The notes beneath the pieces were generated by a model. The model was not told where the DNA came from and ran no database searches. It saw only the letters and a list, made by a program, of their open reading frames with translations. A DNA stretch of 64,000 bases from Nymphaea colorata (lineage: Eukaryota; Streptophyta; Magnoliopsida; Nymphaeales; Nymphaeaceae): positions 17,218,354-17,282,353 of the forward strand of contig NC_045139.1 of the NCBI RefSeq assembly GCF_008831285.2. The letters run 5' to 3'. The translations under genes were made by a program, and so were the position numbers. The first letter of the stretch is position 1, and the number at the start of each line of letters is the position of its first letter. Below, one piece after another: positions 11,360 to 21,879 of this stretch.

Positions 11360-11419
11360 GTAGACATCCCCAATGGTCAATTTGTAGTCTACGTTGGAGA
11401 TGGTAGGAGCCATTTCTAG
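11360..11419 (+). pseudogene. SAUR core relic on the plus strand, block B
   Basis: Copy of the relic at 1982-2041: V-D followed by IPNGQFVVYVGDGRSHF and a stop at 11417-11419. No functional reading frame remains. Confidence 0.65.
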
Positions 11420-12009
11420 AGATGGAATTCAGTCCACTGAAAGGTACGCCCATCAACCCTGCTTCCTTCACTTTCCCACTGGGATTCTCCCAAGTCTTGC
11501 CTATCAATCAATGTTATGATGGTGATAATGCCCATAGCGTGTTCTCCCTATTGGAGACCTCGAAAGGATCTTACAGAGGCAAACAACCAAGTGTTGGCGT
11601 AGGTGCTCAATTTAGGTCTTACCAAGTGAACCACTGTCGAAACACTACAGAGGCTTCGAAGAAGACAAGTAATTTGCTTGATCCTAGTGTCTTGTGAACG
11701 CACGCGTGTGCATGTCAAAGACTTTATAGCTCTAGGCAGAAGTTCAGATTTTGGTTGCTGCCAATGATCGTCTATGAACTCAGTAATGGGCACGAGGCCA
11801 TTTGGGCATCGGTTTTCACGGGTTTAGTTTCTGTCTCTTCAATATGCAGTTCTTGTCCTGTAATTTTTGGGGGTCTTGTGCGCATTGTAGTGGAAAGGGA
11901 TCTGTATTTGATGGTTTGCGAGTTTAACCGGAAGGCAATCAACCGGAAGGCAATCACGGATTTGAATACCTTTTTGACAAATATGAGCAGAGCAAGTTGG
12001 CAGAAAGGT

Positions 12010-13620
12010 TAGCATGACTGTGACGATTTGAAATGCGAGCCTTAAATTTGCAAGAATCATTATGGGTTGGAAGCCTTTGCTCCTTGCATGTTGAATCTAA
12101 TAAGCTATGGAAAGGCCTCCACTGTACCTGCAGAGAACTAGGGTTCCAATTTGTGAAATTTTGTAGGGTTTATCTGCATCCAGATTTTCTGATGCATAGT
12201 CAACATGCTGATATGTGAGGGAGGATTGCGCAGAAGTAATAAGGAATGTATGGAAGTATCCCGCCACAGGCTGTAAGATGTTTCTTCTTATGCCGAAATT
12301 AGAGGATATTGAAAGACTATTATCTTTGTGGAATAAAAATGATGTTGCAATGTTTCCAACGAAATTTCAAAACCTAAGAAAGGAACGGATAAATTGCAAA
12401 ATGCCCATTAGTAGTTGCTAGCTTATGGTGATTTGAAGTATGTACTGCATGGAGAGCAGGAATTCGTTTCTTGGAACCAAAAGTCAAGAGTTGCGTGGCT
12501 TGTGGAAGGCGACAGAAATATGAAATTCATTCAAACGAAAAGAAAATTTCAGGATGGGTAAGAACTGAATCTCTACAGTGATTGCTGGCAGGGGCCCTGA
12601 CAAAATGTAGGAAAGACTGTTTTAATCTTTTTGAAAATTTCTTCATAGCTGCCATCCTGGATGAATCAGTGTCGGATGGGTGGAGGGATTCGAATCACCA
12701 ATACTGAAGATAACTCTTTAATGGCTCTGATACTGGGTAAAGGAAAAATCGAAACTACAATGTTTTGGATCCAGTGTGTTAAGGCCTTGGGATTGGACAG
12801 CTTCACTGCTGGTTTTTATATGCCTTACTGCGATTCGGTGGGCAGTAATGTTTGTGCAATGGTTAAAGATTATTTTCAAAACAAGGGAAATAGTTAACAA
12901 AATGAACTTGTCACTTAATTCTCATCCTAAAGTTTCAGGGAGCTGTTGATATGGTTTCTAGCCCATTTCTTCATGCAACTGCATGTATAGATTCATTTTC
13001 AAGGAAGGCATTCCATTCCTCAGCATTGATTCATGACCACTTTCTGTTGATGCATGAGTTGGTCATAGCATGAAGAAGTGCAGTGGAGCATTGCTATTCT
13101 TTAGCTCTTGCTTTTTATTGTGAAGTTGCTAATCTGGAAGTTGAAGTTTGAGAAAGCGACAGACAGTATCTAGTTTCTTATACTATCAGCTATCGAAAAT
13201 CTCTCCCCAATTCGTGCTTCGACGGGTATAAAACATCTATGATGATCAATGTGAATCAGTATTTGAAGGAGTTTTACTGGAAAGCAGCAGGTACGAAGGT
13301 TAATCTTTCCAAGTTATCTATTGCCTTGGTTGGGAGGAAGCGAATTACCTCTGCAATATTTAGGCTTTCTTCTATTTTGTGAAAACATGAGGAAGGTGCA
13401 CTTTGTTATAAATTTTCTTCCATCCTGCACAATTTGTTTGTTCAGTTCTTTACTTTTGGGCAGAGTCGGTTTGGAATCCCTACAGGGTTCATCTTGAAGA
13501 TTAAGAAGATGATGGCAAATTTTTTGTGGGGAGATATTGTAGTGTAGACTGCTTTTGGCTCTCTCCAAACACGGATAATAAAGTGGCCCAGGGAGACACC
13601 AGCCACCCCACCTTGTTTGT
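12010..13620 (+). mobile_element. Degenerate LINE (L1-like) ORF2 relic, block B
   Basis: Shorter copy of the relic at 2640-4720. Here the frame of the first part survives better: 12215-12421 reads EVIRNVWKYPATG, then KLEDIERLLSLWNKND. WLVEGDRNMKF lies near 12497-12530, and the reverse transcriptase start reads LDSFTAGFY, CDSVGSNVCAMVKDYF near 12794-12880. The segment with the AYDRV motif is missing (about 600 bp shorter than block A). A KIMANFLWGDIV-like stretch lies near 13507-13545. It is inactive. Ends are approximate. Confidence 0.75.
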
Positions 13621-13629
13621 GCTCACCAT

Positions 13630-15170
13630 CTTCTTCTGCTCTTTGTCGAACTATTCACTAAATTTTTCCTCTTCCTTTTTTCGTCTTTTTCTCAGGACAA
13701 AAAGATGAAAATCCATTGAAGTTGGCAATTCATGAGTGTGCAAAGGACATACAATAGAATAGCCGGTTGAAGAACACCATGGACGGTACGTGTATATATA
13801 TACTCACACACACCAAAAAATATCATTTTTGATTTTTAGCAAGGTTTTTTTAGATATTTTTTGACAAAGTTGTTTTTCCCATAAATCTATTGAAATTAAA
13901 ATAAAAAATAAAAAATTGATGAAAATAAATAAAGGAAAAACTGTTAAAAAATAAAAAAACTAAGTAGAGTGATAAAAAAACATTTTAATAATGATAATAA
14001 ATAATTTATCATTCAGTTTAAATTCGATCAAATATGGCGATATTGATGTGAAAACGATAAAAAGCGGAAAAGAGGTGATGAGTTGGAAAGCGAAAAAAAA
14101 AATGATAAATGTGTCTTTCAGTTTTTTTTCTTTCAAAAGCCACGGTTTTTCATTTTGTCATTTTTGTTAATATGATTGTATTTAAGAGAAAGATGCAAAA
14201 CAACTTTTCTCATATCAATTGGCTATCTACTCGGCACACATTAGTGATTCATGAACCCCGCCAATGTTATTATGAAGGTCCTAGTCCATCCATCAATTGC
14301 CATCAGGATCATCACCGTGGTTTATCGCACTTGCATGCATGTAGGCTGTGCACTCTGAGGGGTGTACCGAGCGCAACCATGTGGCAAGGTGGTTTAACAT
14401 CCAGGTACTCAGTTTATCAATTTAAGAGAAATTTAGGATGCATGTAAAACAAAAGGTTAGGGCTTCATACTTCAACGACACATCTTTGGCTTTTTCTTCT
14501 TGTTAGTTTGAACTAGTTTTTATTTGTTCTTCAAATATACACAAAAGAACTTAGACTTCATTAAATGTATTAAGATATTTATTAGTTAAGTTTTAGTATA
14601 ACTAGAAATTAAATAGGTACAAGCGGACATGAGCTGATGCATGCAGTGGAGTGGCCAACTCTCCTTGGAGGACTCTTTCGTTTGGATCCCATTAGATTGA
14701 AACCCAACCTCAAGGCCATATTTGATAGCATCGGATTTGAGATCGGAGGGTGATTTTACATCCAGCTTAGGTTAAATCCACAACTTAAACAAACAGTGGA
14801 TTTTTCTAGTATCAACTACAGACCTCAGTTCTATGTCCTTATAAAAACCATGTAGTCCGAGAGGAGATCTATGGCTTTAAAACCATGTATCACCATATTT
14901 GGTTCTGCTATTGTTTCGGGTGAACCAGAACCAAACTCGATTCTGCTATGCTGATGGTGAAGTCTATGTATGCTGTTCAAGAAGAATACATAAACAACAT
15001 GGTGATATGAAATCGCCACGCGCAAATTCATCCGAAAATTGTTGTGAAGAAACTGATTTTTAACATCCATTTCTCCTTGAATCATGTGGCTCGTTTCGGA
15101 AAATCAAATTCAAATATTCATCTCTTATAAACAGTTGCGGTTCTCCTTGCCCAGAGCGGAGCATGTCCAA
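13630..15170. other. Intergenic stretch with a block-B-specific insertion
   Basis: Positions 13790-14100 match the AT-rich part of block A. From about 14110 to 14880 the sequence has no counterpart in block A; it shows no recognisable protein, terminal repeats or RNA gene. Similarity to block A returns near 14900. Confidence 0.4.
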
Positions 15171-15423
15171 ATTTACACCGCGGCAACGATGCCTTCGCGA
15201 TAGGCCTCAAATTTGGTGATGTTTGTTCGACTTGGTGACAGAGACACACACATTATGATAATGTGGTTAAAAGAAGAAGAGAGGAAGCGTTGAGGCTTAA
15301 AAATTTTCCAGATCATTGATTGCATTTCTATCTGTAATTTTCCAACAGTGGCACTTATAATTGATCTCTTATGTACATAAAGAGGAAAAATCAAATGACA
15401 AAATTGAGAGAGGATGGTTTCCT

Positions 15424-15681
15424 CTATGCGCATGACATTTGTGCAGTGAGTGCTTGGAAGGCATCTTCATTGCAGGGAATTGTGAGGCCACTGGGATGCT
15501 CAAAACCATACTCCTCTTCTGCTCTTTTCAGCAACGCTTGGAAGGTAGGATTCTTCAAGTAGGATGTCGGAATCACAAACCGCTTTCGGCTCTCACCGAC
15601 GTAGACCGCAAAGTGTCCCTTAGGAACAGCAGCTGCCTGTTTCTTAGCAAGAACTGACAGAGGCAGGCGAATGCTCATCAT
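15424..15681 (-). CDS. SAUR: SAUR family protein, beta type (85 aa)
   Basis: Block B partner of 5935-6192; it differs only in the C-terminal QMSCA (A83S). Start 15681, stop 15424. The promoter matches the partner: TATATATA at 15819-15826, GAGACA at 15852-15857, CACATG at 15872-15877. A TGTACATA motif lies near 15371-15378 on the minus strand after the stop. Confidence 0.94.
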   Translation of the reverse strand: MMSIRLPLSVLAKKQAAAVPKGHFAVYVGESRKRFVIPTSYLKNPTFQALLKRAEEEYGFEHPSGLTIPCNEDAFQALTAQMSCA

Positions 15682-16272
15682 TTTCTAATGGCTAACTTGA
15701 ATTAACAACGAAGGATGAAGAAGCTGACTATGTTTGGCAGGAAGCAGCAACTGAGTATGAGTGTTTTGAGGATTCTGAATGGTTGATTTGATGAACAAAG
15801 TTTGAAAGGGCAGCTTCATATATATAGAGAAACATAACAACTGCAAACCAAGAGACATGTTGCTGCTCAATCACATGGTTATCTATTGTACACCCACTTC
15901 ATGAATTGTCACATATGGTGCTGTTAATCTTCAACAGCGATTCACTATCCATGATTGAGTTAGGTGGCCCTTTCTGCTATCACTGCCTGACATCCAGAAC
16001 TTTGGCACGTTGGATGTCTATATCAAGCTTTGACGCGCTCAACTTGCCATTACCTATAGGCTTCCTAAGCCTACCATCATTATGCCCCACAATAATCGCA
16101 ACAGCCAGGTTGTTGCTACAGTGCTTTTCTTCCACTTCTGTTCTACATAATGCAGATCAAAGAACTTACTGAAAACCAGAATACCAGTTTACATTTCCCA
16201 GTTACTGTAACTTAAAGCAGTCACAAAAAATCCTGTGAAAAATCTTTTTCAATTGCCATGTAATTATTGTGA

Positions 16273-16886
16273 AATGCAATAAAATATATATCTATAAATA
16301 AAATTCATTTTTTAACAAAGGGAAAAGGTATATATTGGGTGATACATACTCATAAAAGCAGAGAGTTTTAAATTTTCAACAAGGCATGTGATGGTTGCCT
16401 GACAACAATCTGTAAACTTGTTCAGTTGCTTCATACCATTATGTTAGTAGGGGGCCCATTTTAAAGAAGATGCGGCCCTCGCCCTACAAGAAAGCAATCA
16501 ATACTTAAGCTGTGGACTGGATTTTGGATATCCCACAGTTTCGCAGGCTTATCTCAGCGGAAGTTCAATCAGATACAGTACTGGCCATAAACTGGAGAAA
16601 GGACTGACATCAGGACTGTTATTGAGAGCCCAATATGAACCCATGTGCCCTTTTCAAGATCATTTCTTTGTCAGGTTGCTCATAAATGTATAATTTATAC
16701 TTAAATTCTCATGGTTTTCAGAATCAATTACCATAGGGTACTTACTGCAGAATCCTTCTGTAATGAAATTACAAGCTCACACTGTATGGTACCTAGGATG
16801 CAAATCCCAACTTTTCTGGGTACTGTTTCTGGGTGGTTCAGTTCTGCTGAAGCCCAACCTGGTCCACTCAGATCAAGAGTCTGTGA
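16273..16886. other. Spacer kept in block B and deleted from block A
   Basis: About 614 bp flanked by TGTGA on both sides. It has no convincing coding frame. Similar sequence lies downstream of other plus-strand SAURs, for example 51180-51940, and includes the motif TCTGAGTTGATTCAGTT-like strings also seen near 23510, 31385 and 38495. Confidence 0.5.
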
Positions 16887-17465
16887 CATAAAAACAATAT
16901 AGTGATATTGGAACCGTGTTTAAAACCAAAAAGAGTAGTCGGTTAAGGAAAATAAATTAATGGATTGAGAACCCATCATGTATTAGAATCACAAACTTGT
17001 GTTCATAAGGGTACTTATTCAAAATTTTCCTGAAATTCACCTTTCCCCCCTCCACACTGATGATGCGCAAATGTTGATACAAAACAAACAAAAACAAATC
17101 TAAAAGTGCTACGCAACACATCGTGGCCAAATCCATTCCTCAAACAGATCTACGTGACGGTGGTTGAGCTGCAGCCCATTTATTGTCTATTTATTTTGTG
17201 AAGTTGCTCTGCTTCATGATCAGGAAGAAGATTCGCTGAGCAGGCTGCGGTACTACCAGTACTGCTAAAAGATCGACCTATTGGTTCTTCAAAATGTTTC
17301 GCCTTCGACACTGGGGATGAAAATACTGCAAGATAGTTCAGCTTTGGATTTCCCTGGACTGCTTTACAAGAAATATATGTTGTATCGCCATCGAGTCGTC
17401 CATTCTAATTTCTAAGGTCTGCCAGCATCGTGATCGTATACTTTGCATGATGTACAAGTGAAGTG

Positions 17466-17491
17466 GAGAGAGAGAGACAGAGAGAGAGAGA
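17466..17491. repeat. Interrupted (GA)n microsatellite
   Basis: A short GA tract with one C interruption at the usual place downstream of the alpha SAUR at 17610. Confidence 0.85.
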
Positions 17492-17609
17492 ACTTTGTGA
17501 AAAGAAATTGTATTAATTTTTGTGATTGGTAATGATGGGATTTTGATCCCTTTATATACAGAACAATATATTCAGCTCTAAACCAAAATTGGGTGATGAT
17601 TTGCTTCCT

Positions 17610-17867
17610 CTATGCGCATGCCATTTGTGCTGTGAATGATTGGAAGACGTCTTCATTGCATGGAATTGTGAGGCCACTGTGATGCTCGAAACCGAACTCC
17701 TCTTCTGCTTTTCTTAGCAATGATTGGAAGGTAGGATTCTTCAAGTAGGATGTTGGAATCACAAACCGCTTTCGGCTCTCACCCACATACACTGCAAAAT
17801 GCCCCTTAGGGACGCCAGCTGCCTGCTTCTTGGCAAGAATTGAAAGAGGAAGGCGAATGCTCATCAT
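17610..17867 (-). CDS. SAUR: SAUR family protein, alpha type (85 aa)
   Basis: Alpha protein with the single change A49S (TFQSLL). The start at 17867 is MMSIRLP; no longer in-frame extension exists here, which supports that start for the other alpha genes. A TATA box (TATAAATA on the minus strand) is at 18015-18022 and CACATG at 18067-18072. The 3'UTR element is at 17537-17560. It is head-to-head with the plus-strand SAUR at 19645; the intervening DNA holds an inverted repeat and a TRIM. Confidence 0.95.
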   Translation of the reverse strand: MMSIRLPLSILAKKQAAGVPKGHFAVYVGESRKRFVIPTSYLKNPTFQSLLRKAEEEFGFEHHSGLTIPCNEDVFQSFTAQMACA

Positions 17868-18589
17868 CTTGTTGTGCTTAGCTTGAAACAGTGAACCTTT
17901 AGCTTTGCCTTGTGAGGGATGAAGAAGATGAAAAGGACTAGGAATATGCAGCTTGAGTATGAGGAATACTGAGACTCGGTGATTTGATGAGCAAAGTCTG
18001 GAGACTCTGCTATGTATTTATAGAAAGAGCAATACAGGTAGTCCTACAGACATGTTACCCCTAAATCACATGCTTGTCAATTGCATGTTCCCCTTGACTT
18101 GACCCACATGGTCATGTCCCGTTCGCTAGTGATTTATAGGCCCACGCTCCCGACTTTGGTTGAGCAGTTCTGGTTGTAAAGCGAAACAAAGACCACAGTT
18201 TATAGCACACTGCTTGTCTAGAAGTAGTTTCTACTTGATATAATTTTGTCTATTTCTGAAACATCTCCTGTTCTACAGCTTCCATGTCCCGATTCACCAT
18301 GTACCATGAGAACTGCAAAGTCAATATCGGCTTTCTCGTTTAACTTTTATCTGTTTCACAGAGTAACAGAGTTCGGCACAACTTCACGGCCACCTAAATA
18401 TTTTATAGCAGTTAATAATTCCTTCAACCTCAACTTACATTTCATTAAAACAGATTCAAGATTCCACACAACCAATAAAATTACGGCTGTAATAGTTGTG
18501 CTATAAGCAGTGGGCTAGTGGTAAATCCTCTTTGAGGGTCGAGAGGAATCGTTGTAGTCATGGTTTCCTGGCACTTTGTTCCCATATCA

Positions 18590-18943
18590 TGAATTGACAC
18601 ATGGTGTTGTTCTCCTCACCAGTGATTCATATGTCCGTACCAAGATCGAGTTAAGTGGTCATATTTGCTGTAACTATGGACAGCCAAAACACTAGCATGT
18701 TAGATTCTAGCATGCGCCTTTTACCCGGACAACTTGCCATTACCTCTGCCACATTTTTGTGCGGCGGACAATATGTAAGCTCAAGAAACCATAGTCGATG
18801 GCAAGTTGTGCGGGTAATGCTTGTTCCAGGCATCCAACGTGCTATTGTCTTAGCTGTTCCATAGTCGTAGCAACTAGGGCCACTTCGCTCAATTTTTGGT
18901 AGGGCCATATGAATCACTGGTGAGGAGAACAACACTATATGTG
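18590..18943. repeat. Imperfect palindrome in a divergent SAUR promoter region
   Basis: The left arm (about 18590-18750) and the reverse complement of the right arm (about 18786-18943) share long runs: TGTTGTTCTCCTCACCAG, GTGATTCATATG, a weaker match to CAACTTGCCAT, and others. The centre is near 18765, between the minus-strand SAUR at 17610 and the plus-strand SAUR at 19645. It appears to be a remnant of an inverted duplication that created the pair. Confidence 0.7.
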
Positions 18944-19134
18944 TGTAACACCCCAGAAGTTTAGTCCCGTATCGAAGATTGTGAGGAATCTTCAAGGGCT
19001 TATAATGGGAGGCTATTAATGAGATGATTGTCCTGGTTCCTAGCCTTTTTAGGATTGGAACCGAAACTGCTAGGGGACGGGTTGGGATCCGTCGAACCAG
19101 GGGCCCGAGCCCGGGAGTGGGTCGGGTTGTTATA
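18944..19134 (+). repeat. Left LTR of the TRIM
   Basis: 191 bp, TGTAACACC to TGTTATA, preceded by the ATGTG target duplication. Confidence 0.92.
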
Positions 19135-19135
19135 G

Positions 19136-19147
19136 TGGTATCAGAGC
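19136..19147 (+). promoter_or_regulatory. TRIM primer-binding site (tRNA-iMet)
   Basis: TGGTATCAGAGC, one base after the left LTR; matches the standard plant LTR-element primer-binding site. Confidence 0.92.
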
Positions 19148-19210
19148 AGTTTCAACACTCGGCCTTGGGGTCCCACACGCGCGGACGCGTGTGCTTTAAG
19201 GGGGGTGGAT

Positions 19211-19401
19211 TGTAACACCCCAGAAGTTTAGTCCCGTATCGAAGATTGTGAGGAATCTTCAAGGGCTTATAATGGGAGGCTATTAATGAGATGATTGTCC
19301 TGGTTCCTAGCCTTTTTAGGATTGGAACCGAAACTGCTAGGGGACGGGTTGGGATCCGTCGAACCAGGGGCCCGAGCCCGGGAGTGGGTCGGGTTGTTAT
19401 A
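19211..19401 (+). repeat. Right LTR of the TRIM
   Basis: 191 bp and identical to the left LTR on reading; followed by the second ATGTG. Confidence 0.92.
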
Positions 19402-19438
19402 ATGTGTCAATTCATGATGTGGGTGTAGAATAGACACC

Positions 19439-19499
19439 CATGTGATTTAGCAGCAATATGTCTCTTAGATTGCAGTTGTTATCTTCATCTATATATATA
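19439..19499 (+). promoter_or_regulatory. Promoter of the SAUR at 19645
   Basis: CATGTG E-box at 19439-19444, TGTCTC auxin element at 19459-19464, and TATATATATA at 19490-19499. The TRIM ends only 38 bases before the E-box. The core promoter is therefore intact, but everything further upstream is displaced by 458 bp plus the 5-bp duplication. Confidence 0.75.
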
Positions 19500-19644
19500 G
19501 AGCATTGCCTTCAAACTGTGTTCATCGAATCAGCTGTTCAGAATCCTCAACATACTCATACTCACCATACCAATCGCAATCATCTTCTTCATCCTTCAGA
19601 AGGAAAACTCGCTTGGTTTGCTGGTTCAAGTTAGCTGTTGAAAG

Positions 19645-19902
19645 ATGATGAGCATTCGCCTGCCTCTGTCAGTTCTTGCCAAGAAACAGGTAGCTAGTGT
19701 CCCTAAGGGGCATTTTGCTGTCTATGTCGGTGATAGCCGGAAGCGGTTTGTGATTCCAACGTCCTACTTGAAGAATCCTACCTTCCAAGCATTGCTAAGA
19801 AGGGCAGAAGAGGAGTTTGGTTTTGAGCATCACAGTGGCCTCACAATTCCGTGCAATGAAGATGCCTTCCGAGCACTCACATCACAAATGGCATGTGCAT
19901 AG
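19645..19902 (+). CDS. SAUR: SAUR family protein (85 aa)
   Basis: Complete plus-strand SAUR. Against the alpha consensus: I10V, A16V, G18S, E30D, K53R, V74A, Q76R, S77A, F78L and A80S, giving [18 protein letters not shown] in the core. The ATGATG start is in the same place as in the paralogues. Its promoter carries E-box, TGTCTC and TATA, with a young TRIM just upstream. The 3'UTR element is at 19945-19967 (TGTATATA then GGGATCAAAGTCCC), 43 bases past the stop. Confidence 0.95.
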   Translation: MMSIRLPLSVLAKKQVASVPKGHFAVYVGDSRKRFVIPTSYLKNPTFQALLRRAEEEFGFEHHSGLTIPCNEDAFRALTSQMACA

Positions 19903-19944
19903 AGGAAACCAACTAAAAATCAATTTTGTCTTCTTCTCCCTTTG

Positions 19945-19967
19945 TGTATATATGGGATCAAAGTCCC
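19945..19967 (+). promoter_or_regulatory. 3'UTR Pumilio-type motif plus GGGA/TCCC hairpin (plus-gene type)
   Basis: TGTATATA at 19945-19952 followed after one base by GGGATCAAAGTCCC at 19954-19967. The same arrangement follows the SAURs at 27485 (27796-27818), 42156 (42471-42495), 47991 (48297-48319), 50610 (50918-50940) and 57614 (57922-57945). Confidence 0.5.
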
Positions 19968-21240
19968 AACTGTTACCAAATTACAAATAGAAATACAATC
20001 AGTTAGCAAAAATTTATATCCTCAGCACTTTTTATCTCTCTGCTTTTTAACCACTTTATGCTAAGCAGTCTGTTTGTGTGCGTCACTTCACCAAGAAATG
20101 AAACATCATAAATTTGAGGCCTATTGCAAATGTATCCATGCCACAATGCTAACTTTGGATATGCTTCCCTTTGGCCAAGGCAACCTCAAATATTTACAAC
20201 AGATTAAGTTTGGATTTGATTTCAGCAAATGAGTCGATTTTTTGAATAAATAAGGATATTGAAAATAATTTTCTTAATAATCAATTGTTGGCTGAATTTG
20301 ACGTGGTGCTTTAATCTCACCATGCTTATGTACTCTATTTCCACAGAATAGACAGATCGGTACTGTAACAGTTCCCTCAGCTACACCAAAGCATTCGTAT
20401 GATTCGAATATTTTGTGAAAGGCAATGCTGCTGAATTGATCTACTGATTCATAATTCTTTAATTGATTCATTTCTGTTGTTTTTCATAAGTAATTAGCAT
20501 TCTCATTTTCTGTAAAAGCAAATATGGAAAAGTGGCAGTGCTTTGGCTAACAGGAAACCATAGCAAAGAAGAACGGCCCAAGGAAGCCAAAAGTAAGCAA
20601 CCAAAAACAAGAACCAGAATGAGAAGTGGTGAGTTGAGGCAAATGAATTGATGGATTGAGATCCTATCATGCATTGGAAATGGATGCGTTCAGTTGCTCA
20701 GAGAAAACCCTTTTGCTGGCAATTTGAAGATTGATTGTAATTTCATCTGAAATGAAAGCTTTATTGCTCCAAGAAAGCATTCCTATCACTTTTCAGCGAT
20801 TTTTTTTTGCATAAAGAAGATCAGGAGTTTATTATATATTTAATTTTAAAATAGATGTTCTTAGAATTTGATAACAAAATTGTGATTTTCATTTGATACA
20901 TCTGAACATGGGAACTCATCCAAGCAGTTAGATTAAAAAAAATACTTAAAAATGCTGCACATCATGGCCAAATCTAAGATATATATATATATATATATAT
21001 ATATTTCTGGTTCCCAAGAGGTCTATATTTCGCTACTGCACGGCAATCTATTTATTTTGTGCAGCTGCGTCATCATCTGGAAGATCTCTTAAGTAGGCTG
21101 ATATGATGCCGTACACTACCAATACTGCAAAGATTCCACACCGGCACGGAAAATGTCGTATCGCCATTGTGCCATCCATTGTAAGATCTATCAAGATTGT
21201 TATTGATTTGCTTGATGTATGAACGAGGTAGAGGATGTGG
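19968..21240. other. Convergent spacer between SAURs, no gene seen
   Basis: A multi-copy spacer. The part near 21025-21180, with CTGCACGGCAATCTATTTAT-like and GAAGATCT strings, recurs left of most alpha SAURs: about 7040-7180, 17150-17260, 23990-24150, 28840-28990, 32050-32230, 44190-44310, 49050-49200, 52690-52810 and 55920-56050. No frame is conserved between copies. A short (AT)n tract is at 20979-21004. Confidence 0.55.
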
Positions 21241-21249
21241 ATGTGCGTG

Positions 21250-21250
21250 C

Positions 21251-21296
<46 letters not shown>
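21250..21296. repeat. Compound (GT)n(GA)n microsatellite
   Basis: A GT run passes into a GA run at the conserved place downstream of the alpha SAUR at 21412; the only other GT-bearing members of the series are weak (29099). Confidence 0.9.
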
Positions 21297-21411
21297 TTTT
21301 TGGAAGAAATTGTATTGATTTTTGTGATTGGTAAGGATGGGAATTTTATCCCTTTATATACAGAACAATATATTCAGCTCTGAACCAAAATTGGGTCACG
21401 ATTTGCTTCCT

Positions 21412-21669
21412 CTATGCACATGCCATTTGTGCTGTGAATGATTGGAAGACGTCTTCATTGCATGGAATTGTGAGGCCACTGTGATGCTCGAAACCGAACT
21501 CCTCTTCTGCTTTTCTTAGCAATGCTTGGAAGGTAGGATTCTTCAAGTAGGATGTTGGAATCACAAAGCGCTTCCAGCTCTCACCGACGTAAACTGCAAA
21601 ATGCCCCTTAGGGACGCCAGCTGCGTGCTTCTTGGCAAGAATTGAAAGAGGCAGGCGAATGCTCATCAT
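21412..21669 (-). CDS. SAUR: SAUR family protein, alpha type (85 aa)
   Basis: Alpha protein with Q15H and R32W (GESWKRF). The second changes a basic residue of the SRKRF strand that is otherwise invariant among intact alpha copies. Start 21669. TATATATA at 21815-21822 and CACATG at 21862-21867. The 3'UTR element at 21339-21362 keeps TGTATATA, with the hairpin as GGGATAAAATTCCC. It is divergent from the SAUR at 22782, with 1.1 kb between the starts. Confidence 0.94.
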   Translation of the reverse strand: MMSIRLPLSILAKKHAAGVPKGHFAVYVGESWKRFVIPTSYLKNPTFQALLRKAEEEFGFEHHSGLTIPCNEDVFQSFTAQMACA

Positions 21670-21879
21670 CTTGTTGTGCTTATCTTGGAGTAGTGATCTT
21701 CTAGCTTTGCCTCGTGAAAGGATGAGGAGAAGAAAAGAAACAGGAATATGCAGCTTGAGTATGAGTATTGAAACTCGGTGATTTGCTGAGCAAAAGTCTG
21801 AAGGCTCTGCTCTGTATATATAGAGAAAGGTGAATGGTGGTAATCGCAGTCATTGCTAAGTCACATGGTTGTCGATTGT

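Larger units (their letters stand above)
9518..18760. repeat. Tandem segmental duplication, block B
   Basis: Second copy of the block described at 1-8690, same order and orientation. The SAURs are very similar: the pair 213/9750 differs by V19I, 5935/15424 by A83S, and 7548/17610 by A49S. Unique insertions lie near 14100-14880 and 16273-16886. Confidence 0.85.
18944..19401 (+). mobile_element. Complete TRIM (terminal-repeat retrotransposon in miniature)
   Basis: Two 191-bp direct repeats (18944-19134 and 19211-19401) look identical base for base. Both start TGTAACACC and end TGTTATA. Between them are only 76 bp. One base after the left LTR is TGGTATCAGAGC (19136-19147), the classic primer-binding site complementary to the initiator Met tRNA 3' end. 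Just before the right LTR is a purine-rich AAGGGGGGTGGA tract. The element is flanked by a 5-bp target duplication ATGTG (18939-18943 and 19402-19406). It has no coding capacity and must be mobilised in trans. Identical LTRs point to recent insertion. Confidence 0.93.
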
